Assembly: GCA_963920575.1 (NCBI GenBank) | Contig: OY986968.1 | Span: 24,992,129-25,056,128 of the forward strand | Length of the DNA: 64,000 nucleotides | From: Narthecium ossifragum | Taxonomy: Eukaryota; Streptophyta; Magnoliopsida; Dioscoreales; Nartheciaceae | Direction of reading: 5' to 3' | In this document: one piece after another, positions 1-11,407 of the stretch | Layout of the letters: every line of letters begins with the position of its first letter | Position numbering within the stretch: position 1 is the stretch's first letter | Notes under the pieces: generated by a model | Seen by the model: only the letters and a program-made list of their open reading frames with translations | Told to the model about the DNA's origin: nothing | Database searches by the model: none | Translations under genes and position numbers: made by a program

Positions 1-46
1 GTTTTCTCGTCAACTACTAAATGTTATGCTCTCCACTCTATGGCAG

Positions 47-3000
47 ACGAGGTTGCAGGCCCAAGCTGCTGGAGTTCCATACTCTTCGCATCATCAACTT
101 GGAAGGCATGCTGATCCCCTCAGCTTAAAAACAGTAAAGGTAATTCTGGCACTCTTGAATTGTCCTGCTTTTTTTTTCCCATCTAAGAATCATCTAGAGT
201 CAAAGAAGATAATTTTTTAGATAAATATTGAACCTCTTGATCCAAAGAGATATCGTAATTTCTACTCTTAATTTCTGATTCAAAGTAAAACTCGCTCTGG
301 GAGTAATATGCTTGTAGTTTTCTATGGTTGGATTATGAAATGCTTGGAGCCCACAAATTTCATGGCTACAGTCTTGTTTGTTTCTTGGCAGTTAGGTACG
401 GAGGATTTATCATTCCAGCTTAGGGCAGATCAAGTTAATTTATTACCCCGTCTCTTGCTAAAAGAAATTATAGGTCTGTGAACATTTAAGTAAAATCTTG
501 TCCACTGATAGCAAGGAACCTCTAACACAATTAATGCAAGCAACTAGTGCAGTTGAGACACTATTACCAGCAATCCGCACCTTGCAAAGGGAAACATATA
601 GAGAAGAAAAAAAGGAGAAATGGACAGTGAAACAAAAATTGAAACAGAGCAGTCATTGGTGGTTCTCCTCCATCATTAACCTTCTGTTTGGTTGCCATAT
701 GATGCTCACAGTCACCATTTGGTTAGAATATGGTGCGAGATTTCAGGGTTTGGCTATTAGATGGGAAAAATGAGAATAGGATGGTAAGGAGCTCTTGAAA
801 GTCCACGAGTCAGATCCTTTTGTGATTTGTCTGGATACAGAGCATTTCACCGGCTTAATTGGATCCAACCCAACTTATATTCGATGCTCCAAGCAGATAA
901 AAAGCTTTCCCTTTTTGGTTTGTTTCCACCTTTTTTCCCTGAAAAGCAAGTAGGGTATAGAGTTTTTCTCTATGATTTTGGGCTTCTAATATGTGATCGC
1001 CGTCAGCTCTAATGGATGGTTCTTATCTACTTAGATTGCCAATGGAAATTATACAGTACCAAATTTGTTGAAATGGCATCTTCAGTTTTGTTTGTAAATT
1101 TGAATGAACATCACTCTTTACACTCTTTTCTTCTTCAAAGTTTGACGAGTTAATTTTGGTTGCTTATACTGCTTCATCATCTGATCAGTGGAAGCAAAGA
1201 AGTGCTCTCTATACTAACTTTTACAAGTGTGAATTATCTGCATACATTGATGTCATTGACTTCTCGTTTTTATTTCTTCAGTACACAGGAGCAGTGGATG
1301 TGTTCTTGAAAATCATCAGACAGGCAGGTTTCTTCATTTACTCAATGTTCATGAAGCTATCTTCTAGTTTCTTTAGTTGATGACAAACTCTTTGGTGTTG
1401 GAAGAATATTTGTCAGGATCCATTAAATGAATTCAGGACTTTTCATGCTGACCTAAATGGTGAACTCTTTAGGAAGGATTTGCTAGATTGTGGAGGGGAA
1501 CAAATGCAAGCTTAGTATTGGCGATACCAACTGTGAGTTCCTGTTTCTTAAACTTGTAAAGGTGCGGTGTCTTGATGCTCGGCTGACAAGATAAGGAGAG
1601 CATTTTGCTTTAACAAAATTCCTAGTAGCAGCCATCACTATGCCATTTTTTGAGATACAATTCACACTTCTACAAAACAAGATTTTGGTAGGCAGCGGAT
1701 CCTGCCTATTCCATTTGATATGCATGAACGTTTAGGAAATTTTGAAACTTTGATTTGTCTTATACGAAATTGTGTGAGCAGTCAGACACTTTGAATTCAT
1801 TAATCTATCATCATCTGCGCACTTATCCAACATTATGGTACTTTTCAAGTCAAAAGCTTGTGCTTGATAGATGAATGTGCTTTAGGCTGTGCTATCTTGA
1901 CTTTAGCACTCAAATTATTGGTGCCGGAATCCAAGTTGGACATTTTTATGCTCGACATGTGAAAACACCTTGCTTATTGAATGCAATAAGCTTATGACAG
2001 AAAGGAAGCAACACTGAGAGTTCATGTGGATCTTGAACGAGCTTAAACAAAAAGGAAGAAAAGGAGATATAAGGTAGTAACTAGTAACTATAAGTCAAGT
2101 ATGATTTTTAGTGAATTAGTTAATTAAAGAGCAGTTCGTGCACTAGGGGTTGGCAAAACTTTTTTTTTTTAATTGATATTTGCTTGTTAGAGATCAATTT
2201 AATTGGAAATATGGCTCCTGGCAACATACTTAGCAACTTAGGAAACAGACATTCCCGACGAGTTCATAGATCTTATGTCTGATGTATGATTAACATTAAT
2301 CAATAAATATGAATCCATGATTCTTGGTTTTTCTCATCCTCTCATATGCTCACAGGTGGGCATATATTTACCTTGTTATGACATATTCCGCAATTGGATT
2401 GAAGATTTTACATCTCAGAAGTCTCCCAAATTGACAAAATATGCTCCCCTAGTTGCAGGCTCTGTAGCTCGTACATTGGCATGCATAGCATGTTCTCCTC
2501 TTGAGTTGGCAAGAACCCGCATGCAGGTATCCTCTCGTGTACATGTGTCTCTGTGCAGGCATTATATATGGAGCTGAAAATATGCTTCTGAAAGTTTGAT
2601 ACTTTTATTTGGAGGTGCAGCTATTTGCGCTTAGCGTGACAGTATTCTTGCATAGTTTTTTTGCAATGTTCTTTTAATTAATAAAATGCGATGTAGAAAT
2701 ACTTTCTTCTTTTAGTCAAAGAACACTTCATTGAGTAGAAGTCTTCTTAAAGAATAAAATGACAAAGGAATATGCTGCAATCTTATCCATAGGAATGTTT
2801 AAGATAAGGAGAGTAGAAATGTTTCTAGTTTATTGTTTGATTTATCTGTCCTTTTATGCATTTAAAGGACAAATTCTATACTAACTTTATTTGTCATGTG
2901 AGTATGAAAGATAAAGAGGAACAAGTACCGTACAGGAAATGTAGAGTGGTACAACTTGTGGACATGATCCTGGTGATCTGGATGAGAAGGATTTGGTTTG

Positions 3001-5951
3001 ATTGAAAAATATCGACGAAGGCTTCAGTGTGTTTATTTGCACTAAGGGATAATGGGGTGGATTAGTAGACTTAAAATGACACTTAAATTTAGTTCTCAAA
3101 GAGTTGATCACACAAAAGGGTTTGCAGAGAAACTACATGAACTCAGAGGAGGTAAGGAAAGCTGAGGTGAAACAATGAGCACTGCTCATAACATAATTAT
3201 CGCAGAGAAAAATTAATGATTTGAATGTGTGACAAGGCTATGAAGGATAGTGTGATGAGAGACCTCAGAGGACACATAGGAGTAAGCCTCTTAAGCTAAT
3301 TGTATGCAGTATTGATGACAAGAATATGCCGATATGAACCTGAGCAAACTTTTGAGGAGATGATATTCTATCACATGGTTGTAATTAAATTGGCTGCATG
3401 AACAGTAACTCATCTAAGGGTTTTTATACAATTTGCGTTATACACGTCCCTGTACTTATTTTCTGTCCATTAAAGTGTTTTGTGATTTCTGTTGGAAGAT
3501 TAATCGTTAAATTTGCCTTGTATTCATTCTGTGTTGGTTGGGTCTATGAGTTGTCCTGGACTAGCTTCTTGACTCAGTTTTGCTTTTACTAATTTCAGGC
3601 ATTTAAAGAGTTCCAAACTGGTGAAAAACTCCCAGGAATATGGAAGACCTTAGTTGGCGTGCTACCACCACTCAGTAATTCACATAATTCTGAGAGTCGT
3701 ATGTTCTATCCTTCTATTCCTTTGAGATCATTTGTTTAGATTAAAGATGAGAGAAATAGCTTAATCAACAGAAGATATTAACTTTCTTTCTTCATGTTAA
3801 ATTCTGATTTTTCTATCGAGTGTAAGCAGTTACATTAGCAGGCCTTTACTGGCATAATTACTTTTTTGATATGTTCTTTAACATGTTCTGCGCATGTTAA
3901 GCTTGTGATGCTTTAACCACTGATCTTGGGAAATTATGCAAATAGTGAGAGGCTATCGCATTCTTTGGACTGGTTTAGGAGCACAACTTGCCCGTGATGT
4001 TCCTTTCTCTGCAATCTGTTGGTCAATGCTTGAGCCGGTAGGGTTCTGCCCCTATCGGCGACAATCTGCACTGCTGCCTTTTATACCTATTATAAAAATG
4101 CTCAAAATCAGAATGGAAAACTATGTTTTCAGTCAAGGCTTTAATTCTGCTATTTGTACAGATACGAAGCAGATTACTTGGTGTAATCGACGAAGAAAGC
4201 ACCGCAGCTGCTGTTCTAGCAGCAAATTTTTCAGCTGGTTTTGTTGCAGGCAGTGTTGCTGCTGCGGTTACTTGTCCTTTTGATGTCGCAAAAACTCGAA
4301 GACAGATAGAGGTATGCTATTAACTTTGTTGCCCTTTTGTCATTACTATGGTAGGAGTTTTGCTTAGAACCTCGATGGTCTGGAAATTTTAATGTCGCAT
4401 AATCTGGTAATAAGATCTGTTTTATACTTCTTTGATCTTTATTTTTCTAATTTTGGGAGACATCTTGGAACGATTGAATGGTATATAGCAACCCAATGTC
4501 ATTAGACTTAGAGGATTTGTGTTTGGAACCTCAACTATCTTAACCTGGTACTAGGTCTATTTATAAGTCTAAGATATTTCTTTTGAAATTTGAGATCAAC
4601 TTAGATGGTGGGATTCTTGCTTTTCTGCATTTTGCACGTTTGAGAGAAATCTTGGAACTTTGATGATGGTGAGTTCTAGTCACGTTTGAGACAATCTACG
4701 GCCAGACTATTGTGTCAGTCACGTTTCAGTTTGGCATTAGTGAATTATGATATTTTTTTGTTCTTTCTTTTCATCAGAAGAATGACTGACCAAAAAGGCC
4801 AAACTGTTCCTAAATTTTGCCTTACACTTGCAGAATCTCGAGCATGATTTCCAGCATATTTGATTTCTTTTTCTTCCCTAGATACGTATGATCTCTTTTC
4901 TGTTAACTAATCAGCAATTCCTGAATGGGTTCACAGAAAGATCCACATAAGGTGCCAAGGACGAGCACAACAAAAACACTTGTTCAGATTTTGAGGTGCG
5001 TCTCTGTTTTAACTTACTGATTGTTGCTATGAAAACTGCTTGAGGTTCTCTTTTTTATTCTCTTTATATTTCTCTCATTTCTAGCCAAGTGTCTTGAATC
5101 TTATTTGTCATTGTGAGGTCTGTATGTGCTATCGCATCAATATGCCTGCTACGAATGCCTCAATATTCCAGCTGCGCTATTTTTTTTCAGAAATGATTGA
5201 AATTGATAGTTCCTGTCTTCCTGAGGAGCCAACAACATAAAAATATGAGCTGGCTATGAGTGCCTCAAAACTAAGAACGTGCATCCACAGCGTATCTTTC
5301 TAACCCCTTTAAGGGCTCCTGGATATGAGGATCCACATATTGACATCCATATGTGAAGCATTTTACAGTTTGTAGTTGTAGCTGGCCTTATACTGAAGAC
5401 ACTAACAGATGGATATCATATGCCTAAATTTCTTCTATGACGTGCATGTTAAACAGCACTGATTAGCTATATATTTGCCAGTATTATTATTAGGTGTATG
5501 TGTCTCAACATCTTCCCTTTACCTGTGGCCAACATGAGTACACCTCACTCCCTGACTTGCATATTGCAACTTGGCCAGAGTTGGCCAAAGTTGGAGTAGA
5601 GGCACACACATCTGGTTTTAAGCAAGCCACTATTTGAAAAAAAAAAAACGTTTTCTAAGTTGGCAGGTGCATAAAAAAACTCAGGTGAAATGAGTAATTA
5701 ACTAGAATTTGCCCCAAGACATGCTTCGAAGCCTTTGAAAATAAAGTTCATCATTTAGTGGCTTGTAGTAGTAGGTTTGAACTTATAAATTGCAATGGTC
5801 TTAACTCAGGAGAGAAGGATTGGGAGGACTTTTTACTGGTGTTGGCCCCCGGGTTGCACGTGCAGGCCCGTCAGTCGGGATTGTTGTATCATTCTATGAA
5901 GTCATAAAATATGTTCTACATCAAAGGCACCTGAATTCACCAGGACGTTAG
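47..5951 (+). CDS. Mitochondrial carrier family protein, MTM1/MTM2-like (3' part of gene)
   Basis: SLC25-type inner-membrane carrier of the plant MTM group, which is linked to manganese delivery to mitochondrial SOD and to pyridoxal-phosphate supply. The 5' exons lie left of the window. Exons read from splice sites and frame: 47-133, 392-433 (tentative), 1282-1323, 1473-1532, 2356-2526, 3599-3698, 3946-4037, 4162-4311, 4937-4995, 5810-5951. All phases join and end at TAG. Visible family signatures are TRLQAQAAGVPY in the first exon, PLELARTRMQ and PFDVAKTRRQ (carrier PX[DE]XX[KR] motifs), GLGAQLARDVPFSAICW and the C-terminal GPRVARAGPSVGIVVSFYE. Exon 1282-1323 ends at a GC donor (CAG/gcaggt). 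The cysteine-rich segment that usually sits between the first and second exon blocks of MTM1 was not found, so an exon there may be missed or lost. The family is certain; MTM1 versus MTM2 is not settled. Confidence 0.9.
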
Positions 5952-6427
5952 CCAGCAACTTTGCTGATTCTTGATGCCCCTGCAAAGGCAGTCCCTTATG
6001 ATGATGATGCCTATTGCGTCCACTTTTCATCTGGGATGTCTCTTTGGCGGCAGATGGTGATTGAGCAAATATAGAAGGTGATGATACACCCATCTTTGAA
6101 AGCCAGCACAGTTGCAAGCGCGTAGATCAGGAGGAATCCGATCACTGCTTTATTCCTCAGTTTTCTTAAGCATCTAGCTCCTTAGGGTTATTTATTTCTA
6201 ATGGCCATCTGGACCTGTGACTGGAAAGCATGTGGAAGCCAAATTTATGACTGGTAGGGGCTGCCTGCCTAAAGTGTCATTGGGTCCAAGTTGGGCATTA
6301 CTTACCTGAAAAGATGTTTGGATTAGTCATTATCTCACAAGTGTACCTTTTCTTCTTCTATTCTTTTTATGGTCTTTAGACGATTGTCACAACATTTCAA
6401 CAGCATTCATTGATGGATTGATGGATT
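5952..6427. other. 3' flank of the carrier gene
   Basis: Probable 3' UTR and downstream sequence of the carrier gene. No further coding sequence is seen. It ends at the target-site duplication of the Pack-MULE that follows. Confidence 0.5.
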
Positions 6428-6436
6428 TCTTTAATA
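6428..6436. repeat. 9-bp target-site duplication of Pack-MULE 1, left copy
   Basis: Sequence tctttaata; an exact partner lies at 8327-8335. Confidence 0.9.
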
Positions 6437-6578
6437 GGTCAAAATACATTTTAATACCCTGTAGTTTCCGGTTTTGTCATTTTACTACCCTCATTTTTAA
6501 AAATCACATTATCATACCCTATAGTTTCAAAATCTTGCACTTTAGTCCTCGCCCTCAAACGGCGTTAGATTACTCACG

Positions 6579-6615
6579 GAAAACCGGTCACGTGCGTCTC
6601 ACGTGACCGGTTTTC
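6579..6615. repeat. Perfect 16-bp palindrome with two G-boxes
   Basis: gaaaaccggtcacgtg, a 5-base spacer (cgtct), then its exact reverse complement. Each arm contains CACGTG, the core bound by plant bZIP and bHLH factors. It lies just inside the left inverted repeat of Pack-MULE 1. It could act as a hairpin or as a paired binding site; neither is shown by sequence alone. Confidence 0.85.
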
Positions 6616-6699
6616 ACCCGTTTCACATGCCGACGTTATCGAACGTCAGCATGATTGCCGACCATGATCTCGGGTACACCTGTATCGTGTGCCTGCTCA

Positions 6700-7311
6700 C
6701 CGCGTCGAGAAGGTTGTAGACATCCCTCTGCTCCGGCGAGCTTGAGTGGCGCATCGGTGTTGATGTGGGAGAGACCATTGAGTGCATATCGGAGCTTCCC
6801 GCCGACGAAGCTTTTGGAGCTGGCGAGCCGGATGGTTCTGGTGATGTTGTTGGCGCCATAGTGGTAGGAGCCCTGGGGGTTGGGGCGGGCAGCGCTAGCG
6901 GTGAGGTTCCAATGGAAGGACCGCCACTGGTTGAACGACCACTTCCAGCCGACGGGGGCCTCGAGGATGGCGGCGCTGGGCTTGGCGTTGGAGCCGGCGT
7001 AGTGAACGACACCAGTAGCGGTGAGGATTTCCTTGGTGAACCGGGTGGAAGCGACCATGTAGTAGTCGCCGGGGGCCTGGTCGGCGGTGACGAGCACGGA
7101 GTAGCCCAGACCGCGGCCGGACTGGAGACAGTGCGCGAGGACCTTGTGGTTCTTGGTGTAGAAGAAGGAGCCGATCTGGTCCTTCACCTGGGCGGAGGCG
7201 GGAGTTGACGCGGAGGCCACCGAAGGCCCCGGCGGCCTTGTGCATGCCGACGGAGGGGACGTAGAAGAAGGAGCTGATCTGGTCCTTCACCTGGAAGTTG
7301 GTCCCGAGCAC
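6700..7311 (-). pseudogene. Captured fragment of a SKU5-similar (SKS) monocopper oxidase
   Basis: Minus-strand translation matches the plant SKU5/SKS multicopper-oxidase-like family, which are secreted or GPI-anchored cell-wall proteins. A first piece reads [20 protein letters not shown] and FGGLRVNSR. A second starts again with VKDQIGSFFY and runs through SVLVTADQAPGDYYMVAST, RSFHWNLTASAARPNPQGSY and GKLRYALNGLSH. The VKDQI segment is therefore present twice (nucleotide repeat at about 7165-7192 and 7267-7294), and the protein between SGRGLG and SVLVTADQ is skipped. Introns are absent or reduced at some joins. The reading frame is broken between the two pieces, so this is a rearranged fragment and not a working enzyme. 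Confidence 0.85.
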
Positions 7312-7569
7312 GCCGTCCAGCCATGAGTTCTTGCGGCGTTAGAGTTACTGTAGCACAAAAACAGAGCTTCCGATCGGGCTTGGGGTGGAGGGAAGAGAAA
7401 GAGTCGGGGAATAGAAAGAGGGAGCTCAGGGAGGCGGAGGCTAATGACGTCGTATGGGTGCCGAGGGATGTCGGATCTAAGACGTCGTATGGGTGCCGGA
7501 GGCAGTGGCGCGGCACCGCCTCACGTACCTTCGGCGCGCTCGACCCAGTCCAGGTGACAATGATGGCCA

Positions 7570-8045
7570 AGCACCTCAACACCATCTACGTCTCCGTCCC
7601 CAGCAGCTGCCTCTCCACCGTGTGCCGCCGCTCCTCCTCCGCCCCCGCCCTCCCCTCGGCGTCGTCCCCAGCGCGTCGAACACCGCCGAGTAGTAATGCA
7701 GCGCCTCGACGAACCTCCCCAGGAAGTCCCCCGCGTGGCTCATGTCCTGCTCCGCCATGGTGATCAGCTTCGATCGCAGCGCGCGCAGCGCCCACACCGC
7801 GCCCACGTCCGACCCGCCCACGTCGTAGAGGCAGTGGTGCATCCAGTGCACCACCGTTGCCTCTCTCGTCTGCTTCCTATTACCATTACCTTGAACAAGA
7901 AGAGTGCAGGGGTCGGCGAGGCGGCCGACCTTGCCTTCGATCGGGTGGAACTCGAACGGGAGCCCCTCAGCCGCGGCGAACTCAGAGAACCGGCAGCCCG
8001 TCGCCTCGAGTAGCTCGAGCGAGGCGCCGAAGCCTGTGACTCGGA
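7570..8045 (-). pseudogene. Captured fragment of a GRAS (SCARECROW-type) transcription factor
   Basis: The minus strand encodes typical SCR-type GRAS sequence: [65 protein letters not shown] and [20 protein letters not shown]. The match continues in another frame as [11 protein letters not shown], showing a frameshift near 7680. Only the middle of the GRAS domain is present. It has the same orientation as the oxidase fragment downstream, so a chimeric minus-strand transcript is possible. A CT-rich tract (about 8058-8100) precedes it. Confidence 0.85.
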
Positions 8046-8326
8046 GGGACCGACTGCTCTCTCTCTCTCTCTCCTTCCCATCTCTCTCTCTCTCTCCCCC
8101 CACACATATATATATCTCTCTACGTCAGCGAAAGTCAAAATTTACCAAATTAGTCAAAATTGATTAAAATTGAGTACGGTGACCGTTTGCCGTTACTCGG
8201 GGCGTATTCTGGTTTGGACTAAAGTGTAAGATTTTGAAACTATAAGATATGATAATGTGATTTTTAAAAATGAGGGTAGTAGAATGTCAAAACCTGAAAC
8301 TACAGGTATTAAAATGTATTTAAACC

Positions 8327-8335
8327 TCTTTAATA
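8327..8335. repeat. 9-bp target-site duplication of Pack-MULE 1, right copy
   Basis: Sequence tctttaata, identical to the left copy. Confidence 0.9.
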
Positions 8336-9284
8336 TGTGGACATCTAACCGAATCTTCATATTATAGCTTGGTTGGTTGTCTCCGAATCCCCTGTGATTA
8401 CAGTAGTCAAAGTAGCAGCAACAGCTATAGACCTTTTGCAACTTTTTTTTTTTCTTCTTCTTTTGGATTGTTAATCCTTCTACTCGACAAATGTAAACAA
8501 ATTTTCATCACATCTGCACCTCTCATCATGCGTCTCCTCCAGGGTAAGACTCCTCTTACCTGGGTGTTTCCTCCATACTCCTCTGCAAAAATTGATTCCA
8601 ATTTACATCGCATGTGAGCACTATGTAATTGCAGATCGCAAGAAGAATTTTCTGCTAGACTTGGTTTGTGATGATTTTAAGCAGTTGCTTGGTGTTGGAC
8701 TACCAAAGCGTCCATGTTGAATCCGAGCAGGGTCAATCATCGTGATACGGATGACATTGAAAGGTACTTCTAAACCTAACTGCGGATAAAATTGAAGCGC
8801 ACTGTGAATTTTGGAAGTTAGGCTGAAATTAGACAAATGCCAAGAGGTTTAATGATTCGAAATGGCTAATTAAGTTTTTTCACGCAGAAGGCTATAGACC
8901 ACCGAGTTTTTTTTTTTTTATATCTTTTATAGTGAACAAAAAGGCCAATAGACAAACATCCATTGGTCTGCTTGAATGTAAAAACTAGCTCATAATGAAG
9001 AAGTGATCAAAGATGACACTCGCTGCCTGCCAAAATAGCTGATAAAGATAGATATATACTGATGCTACTAAATAAGCTAGTGAAATAAAACCCAAAAAGC
9101 GAAAAAAAAATCCAATAATAGTGAAGATTGAAAAGTAAAAGACAAGCTGGTCGAAGGTGATTATAAACAATGCATCCAGAGATCCAATTCCGAATAATAT
9201 AATCCAACACCAATCTCTCAACACTCAACAGACGCTGTCACTCTCTAATCTATTATAACACCCAAATGAATCCATATAAAAAGC
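8336..9284. other. Intergenic, no gene seen
   Basis: AT-rich sequence between Pack-MULE 1 and the 3' end of the arabinogalactan peptide gene. Short frames only, no family match. The part nearest 9284 is probably 3' UTR of that minus-strand gene. Confidence 0.5.
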
Positions 9285-10119
9285 TCAGAAAAGCTTGTAG
9301 GGAGAGGAGGCATCAAGGGGGTGGATGAGGTAGGTGAGAACCAGGGCCACCAACATCAGCACATAGGCGATGCCTTGATCGATAGATGTCCCTGCAAACA
9401 AATAGCAAAAGCCATGAACACCATGAAAATAACAGAGCAGAGGAACGAAATACCTGATGATGAGACCAAGAATTGCTCATAAGTAATTATTCCCAACAGT
9501 GGTGATCAGATTAAATTAGTTTGATGTCCTTTTCAATCTTTCTCAAAGAAGACTTTCTCTTGAAAATAGTCTCAATCTACGAGTCTTCGAGTATCCGAAA
9601 AGAAACTGATACAGATGCTACAGATGCTCTACCTAGCCGCCATGATCTTAGATCAAGATTTATGATAAAAGTCAGCACTCGATCCCGGCCAGCATTCGCA
9701 TGATCGGCTTGGAAAAAAAAGCCATGAATTCTACCAATAAGCCAGAATAATTAAGCCCTAATGCGAGAAACAGCAACCCATATCCCTAAAGATCCGACCT
9801 TTTCTCCGATTTCTTGAAATCCCTCGTAACTCTCACCGGGAATGCTACAATCTATACAACATCTTTCTTCTCTTTTCCTCCAAAAGGAAATGCAGGATGT
9901 CTCCAACTCTCCAAAGCAAGTCAGACAAACAAATCGACCTCTCTAATACACATCAAGAAGCGATTTTTTCTCAGGGGAAAAAAAAACGAGAAGCGTACCA
10001 TCGCTGATGGGCATGGGAGCGGGGGCGGGGGCCTGGCCTTGGACGGCCGGCATGACGATGCCGAAGATGAGAGCAGCGGCGAAGGCCATCAGGCCAAAGG
10101 AAACCCTCGGGACGGCCAT
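9285..10119 (-). CDS. Arabinogalactan peptide, AGP16/AGP20-like
   Basis: Short GPI-anchored proteoglycan backbone of the plasma membrane and cell wall. Two exons on the minus strand, 9999-10119 and 9285-9391, join in phase (GAT G/GG ACA) to give 75 residues. Residues 1 to about 28 (MAVPRVSFGLMAFAAALIFG and following) form a signal peptide. QAPAPAPMPISDG is the short mature Ala-Pro core where prolines are hydroxylated and glycosylated. GTSIDQGIAYVLMLVALVL followed by TYLIHPLDASS is the C-terminal hydrophobic tail removed on GPI attachment, as in AGP16/20/22/41. Length and intron position fit the family. The 5' leader is rich in CT on the coding strand, with a TATA element about 190 bp upstream of the ATG. 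Confidence 0.92.
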
Positions 10120-10306
10120 GTCGATCTCTTAAACCCCAGAGAGAGAGAGAGAGAGGAGAGGAGAGGTGCCTGAGGAGTAGAGGAGATATCTCTCTCTCCT
10201 CTCTTCTCTCTCTCCCTTGTTCTCTTCCTCTTAAGCCCTTCTCCTCTTCTCCTCGGATCGCCGCTAGGGTTCGTCAGCGGAAGGAGCACGAGGGACGACG
10301 GCGACT

Positions 10307-10313
10307 CTTTATA
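10307..10313 (-). promoter_or_regulatory. TATA box of the arabinogalactan peptide gene
   Basis: TATAAAG on the minus strand, about 190 bp upstream of the ATG, followed by a GA/CT-rich leader (10139-10220). Spacing suggests transcription starting near 10280. Confidence 0.6.
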
Positions 10314-10319
10314 GGAGGA

Positions 10320-11400
10320 AAAAAAAAGTGCGTTTTTAGGGTTGCGAGCGAGGAGGGCTTCGGGGACGGTGGTGGGTTATATTTAGAGGGGGGAGGGGTT
10401 GTGGTGGCCGTAGGGCCCCGTAAGCGAGGAGCCCGGGGGACCCCACCCATCCATGTGACCGCCTTCTTCGCCAGCCTGGGCTCGCCCTGGCGGGGCTTTG
10501 TCTCTAATCACTTTCTGCCGCCTGGGGCCCACCCCATCCCACGTGGCACTAAATAGTCTTCTTTTTCTTAACTTTCAATTAAAAGTTATGCCCTTTATGT
10601 TGGACAAATATTCATAGAACTTGATCATATATCCGATTATATTCCTTGGAGATTTTAATTATAATTGCATACATATATTTTTCTTTATTAGTTGAGTAGT
10701 TGAATTTGCATGGCTAATCTAAGTTTATTATTATTATTATTTGTAAACTGACAAAATTAGGTTGATGAGCTTGATAAGCTTCTTCTTGAAAAAATTAGGC
10801 ATTAAGTAATCTTTTCATGCTTGATAAGCTTCTTCTTGCTGTATTTAACAAGAAGCTATTGAAAAATATCCAGAAAAAAAGAAAGAAAATGGCTGGATGA
10901 GTACCATAGCTAAGGTTTCACTCAGCATAGATTGTCCGTTTCACTCAGCATTCTCAATGTGGATGACCACCATAGCTAAGGTTTCCATAACTAACGGTAC
11001 TTTGTAGACCCCGGTTTAAAAGCTCACAACGGTCACCATTGCCACTCGACCGTTCCTACTTCCTTCCAAGTTCCAACGGCTACCCCATCCCACGGCCTCT
11101 TTTTCAAATTGAGTTCTGATTTGGGGCATGTACCCAAATCACCACCATTGAAGTGAACTGGGCACGCATCCCAGACTATGCGTGCCCGGTTCAATCCAAC
11201 GATGGAGATTCGTGTACATGAGTACATTCCATTTCCACGAATCTTTTTCCTTTCAAATTTAAATCGGGTGATCCCCTTCTCCCTCTCACCTTCTCCCCTA
11301 GCCTTTCCTTCACATGAGATGTATGGCTTAGAAGAGCATTTTAGACATATCTCCTTGTTTTTATGAGGAATAATAGCACATGGACATGTCTCTTATTTGA
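10320..11400. other. Intergenic, short repeats only
   Basis: Upstream region of the arabinogalactan peptide gene, then AT-rich spacer. Small imperfect repeats (cttgataagcttcttcttg twice near 10769-10840; accatagctaaggttt twice near 10902 and 10966). No gene seen. Confidence 0.45.
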
Positions 11401-11407
11401 TTATGGA

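Larger units (their letters stand above)
6437..8326. mobile_element. Pack-MULE 1 (non-autonomous Mutator-like element carrying SKS and GRAS gene fragments)
   Basis: The ends are long terminal inverted repeats of about 110 bp (6437-6548 and 8214-8326). They share the core aaatacattttaatacc and align with few mismatches. The 9 bp just outside are identical on both sides: tctttaata at 6428-6436 and 8327-8335, the target-duplication length typical of Mutator elements. No transposase is present. The interior is GC-rich and holds exon pieces of two unrelated genes, both on the minus strand: a SKU5-similar monocopper oxidase and a SCARECROW-type GRAS protein. This is the classic Pack-MULE layout. 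The identical TSD suggests a fairly recent insertion, about 490 bp downstream of the carrier gene's stop codon. Confidence 0.93.
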
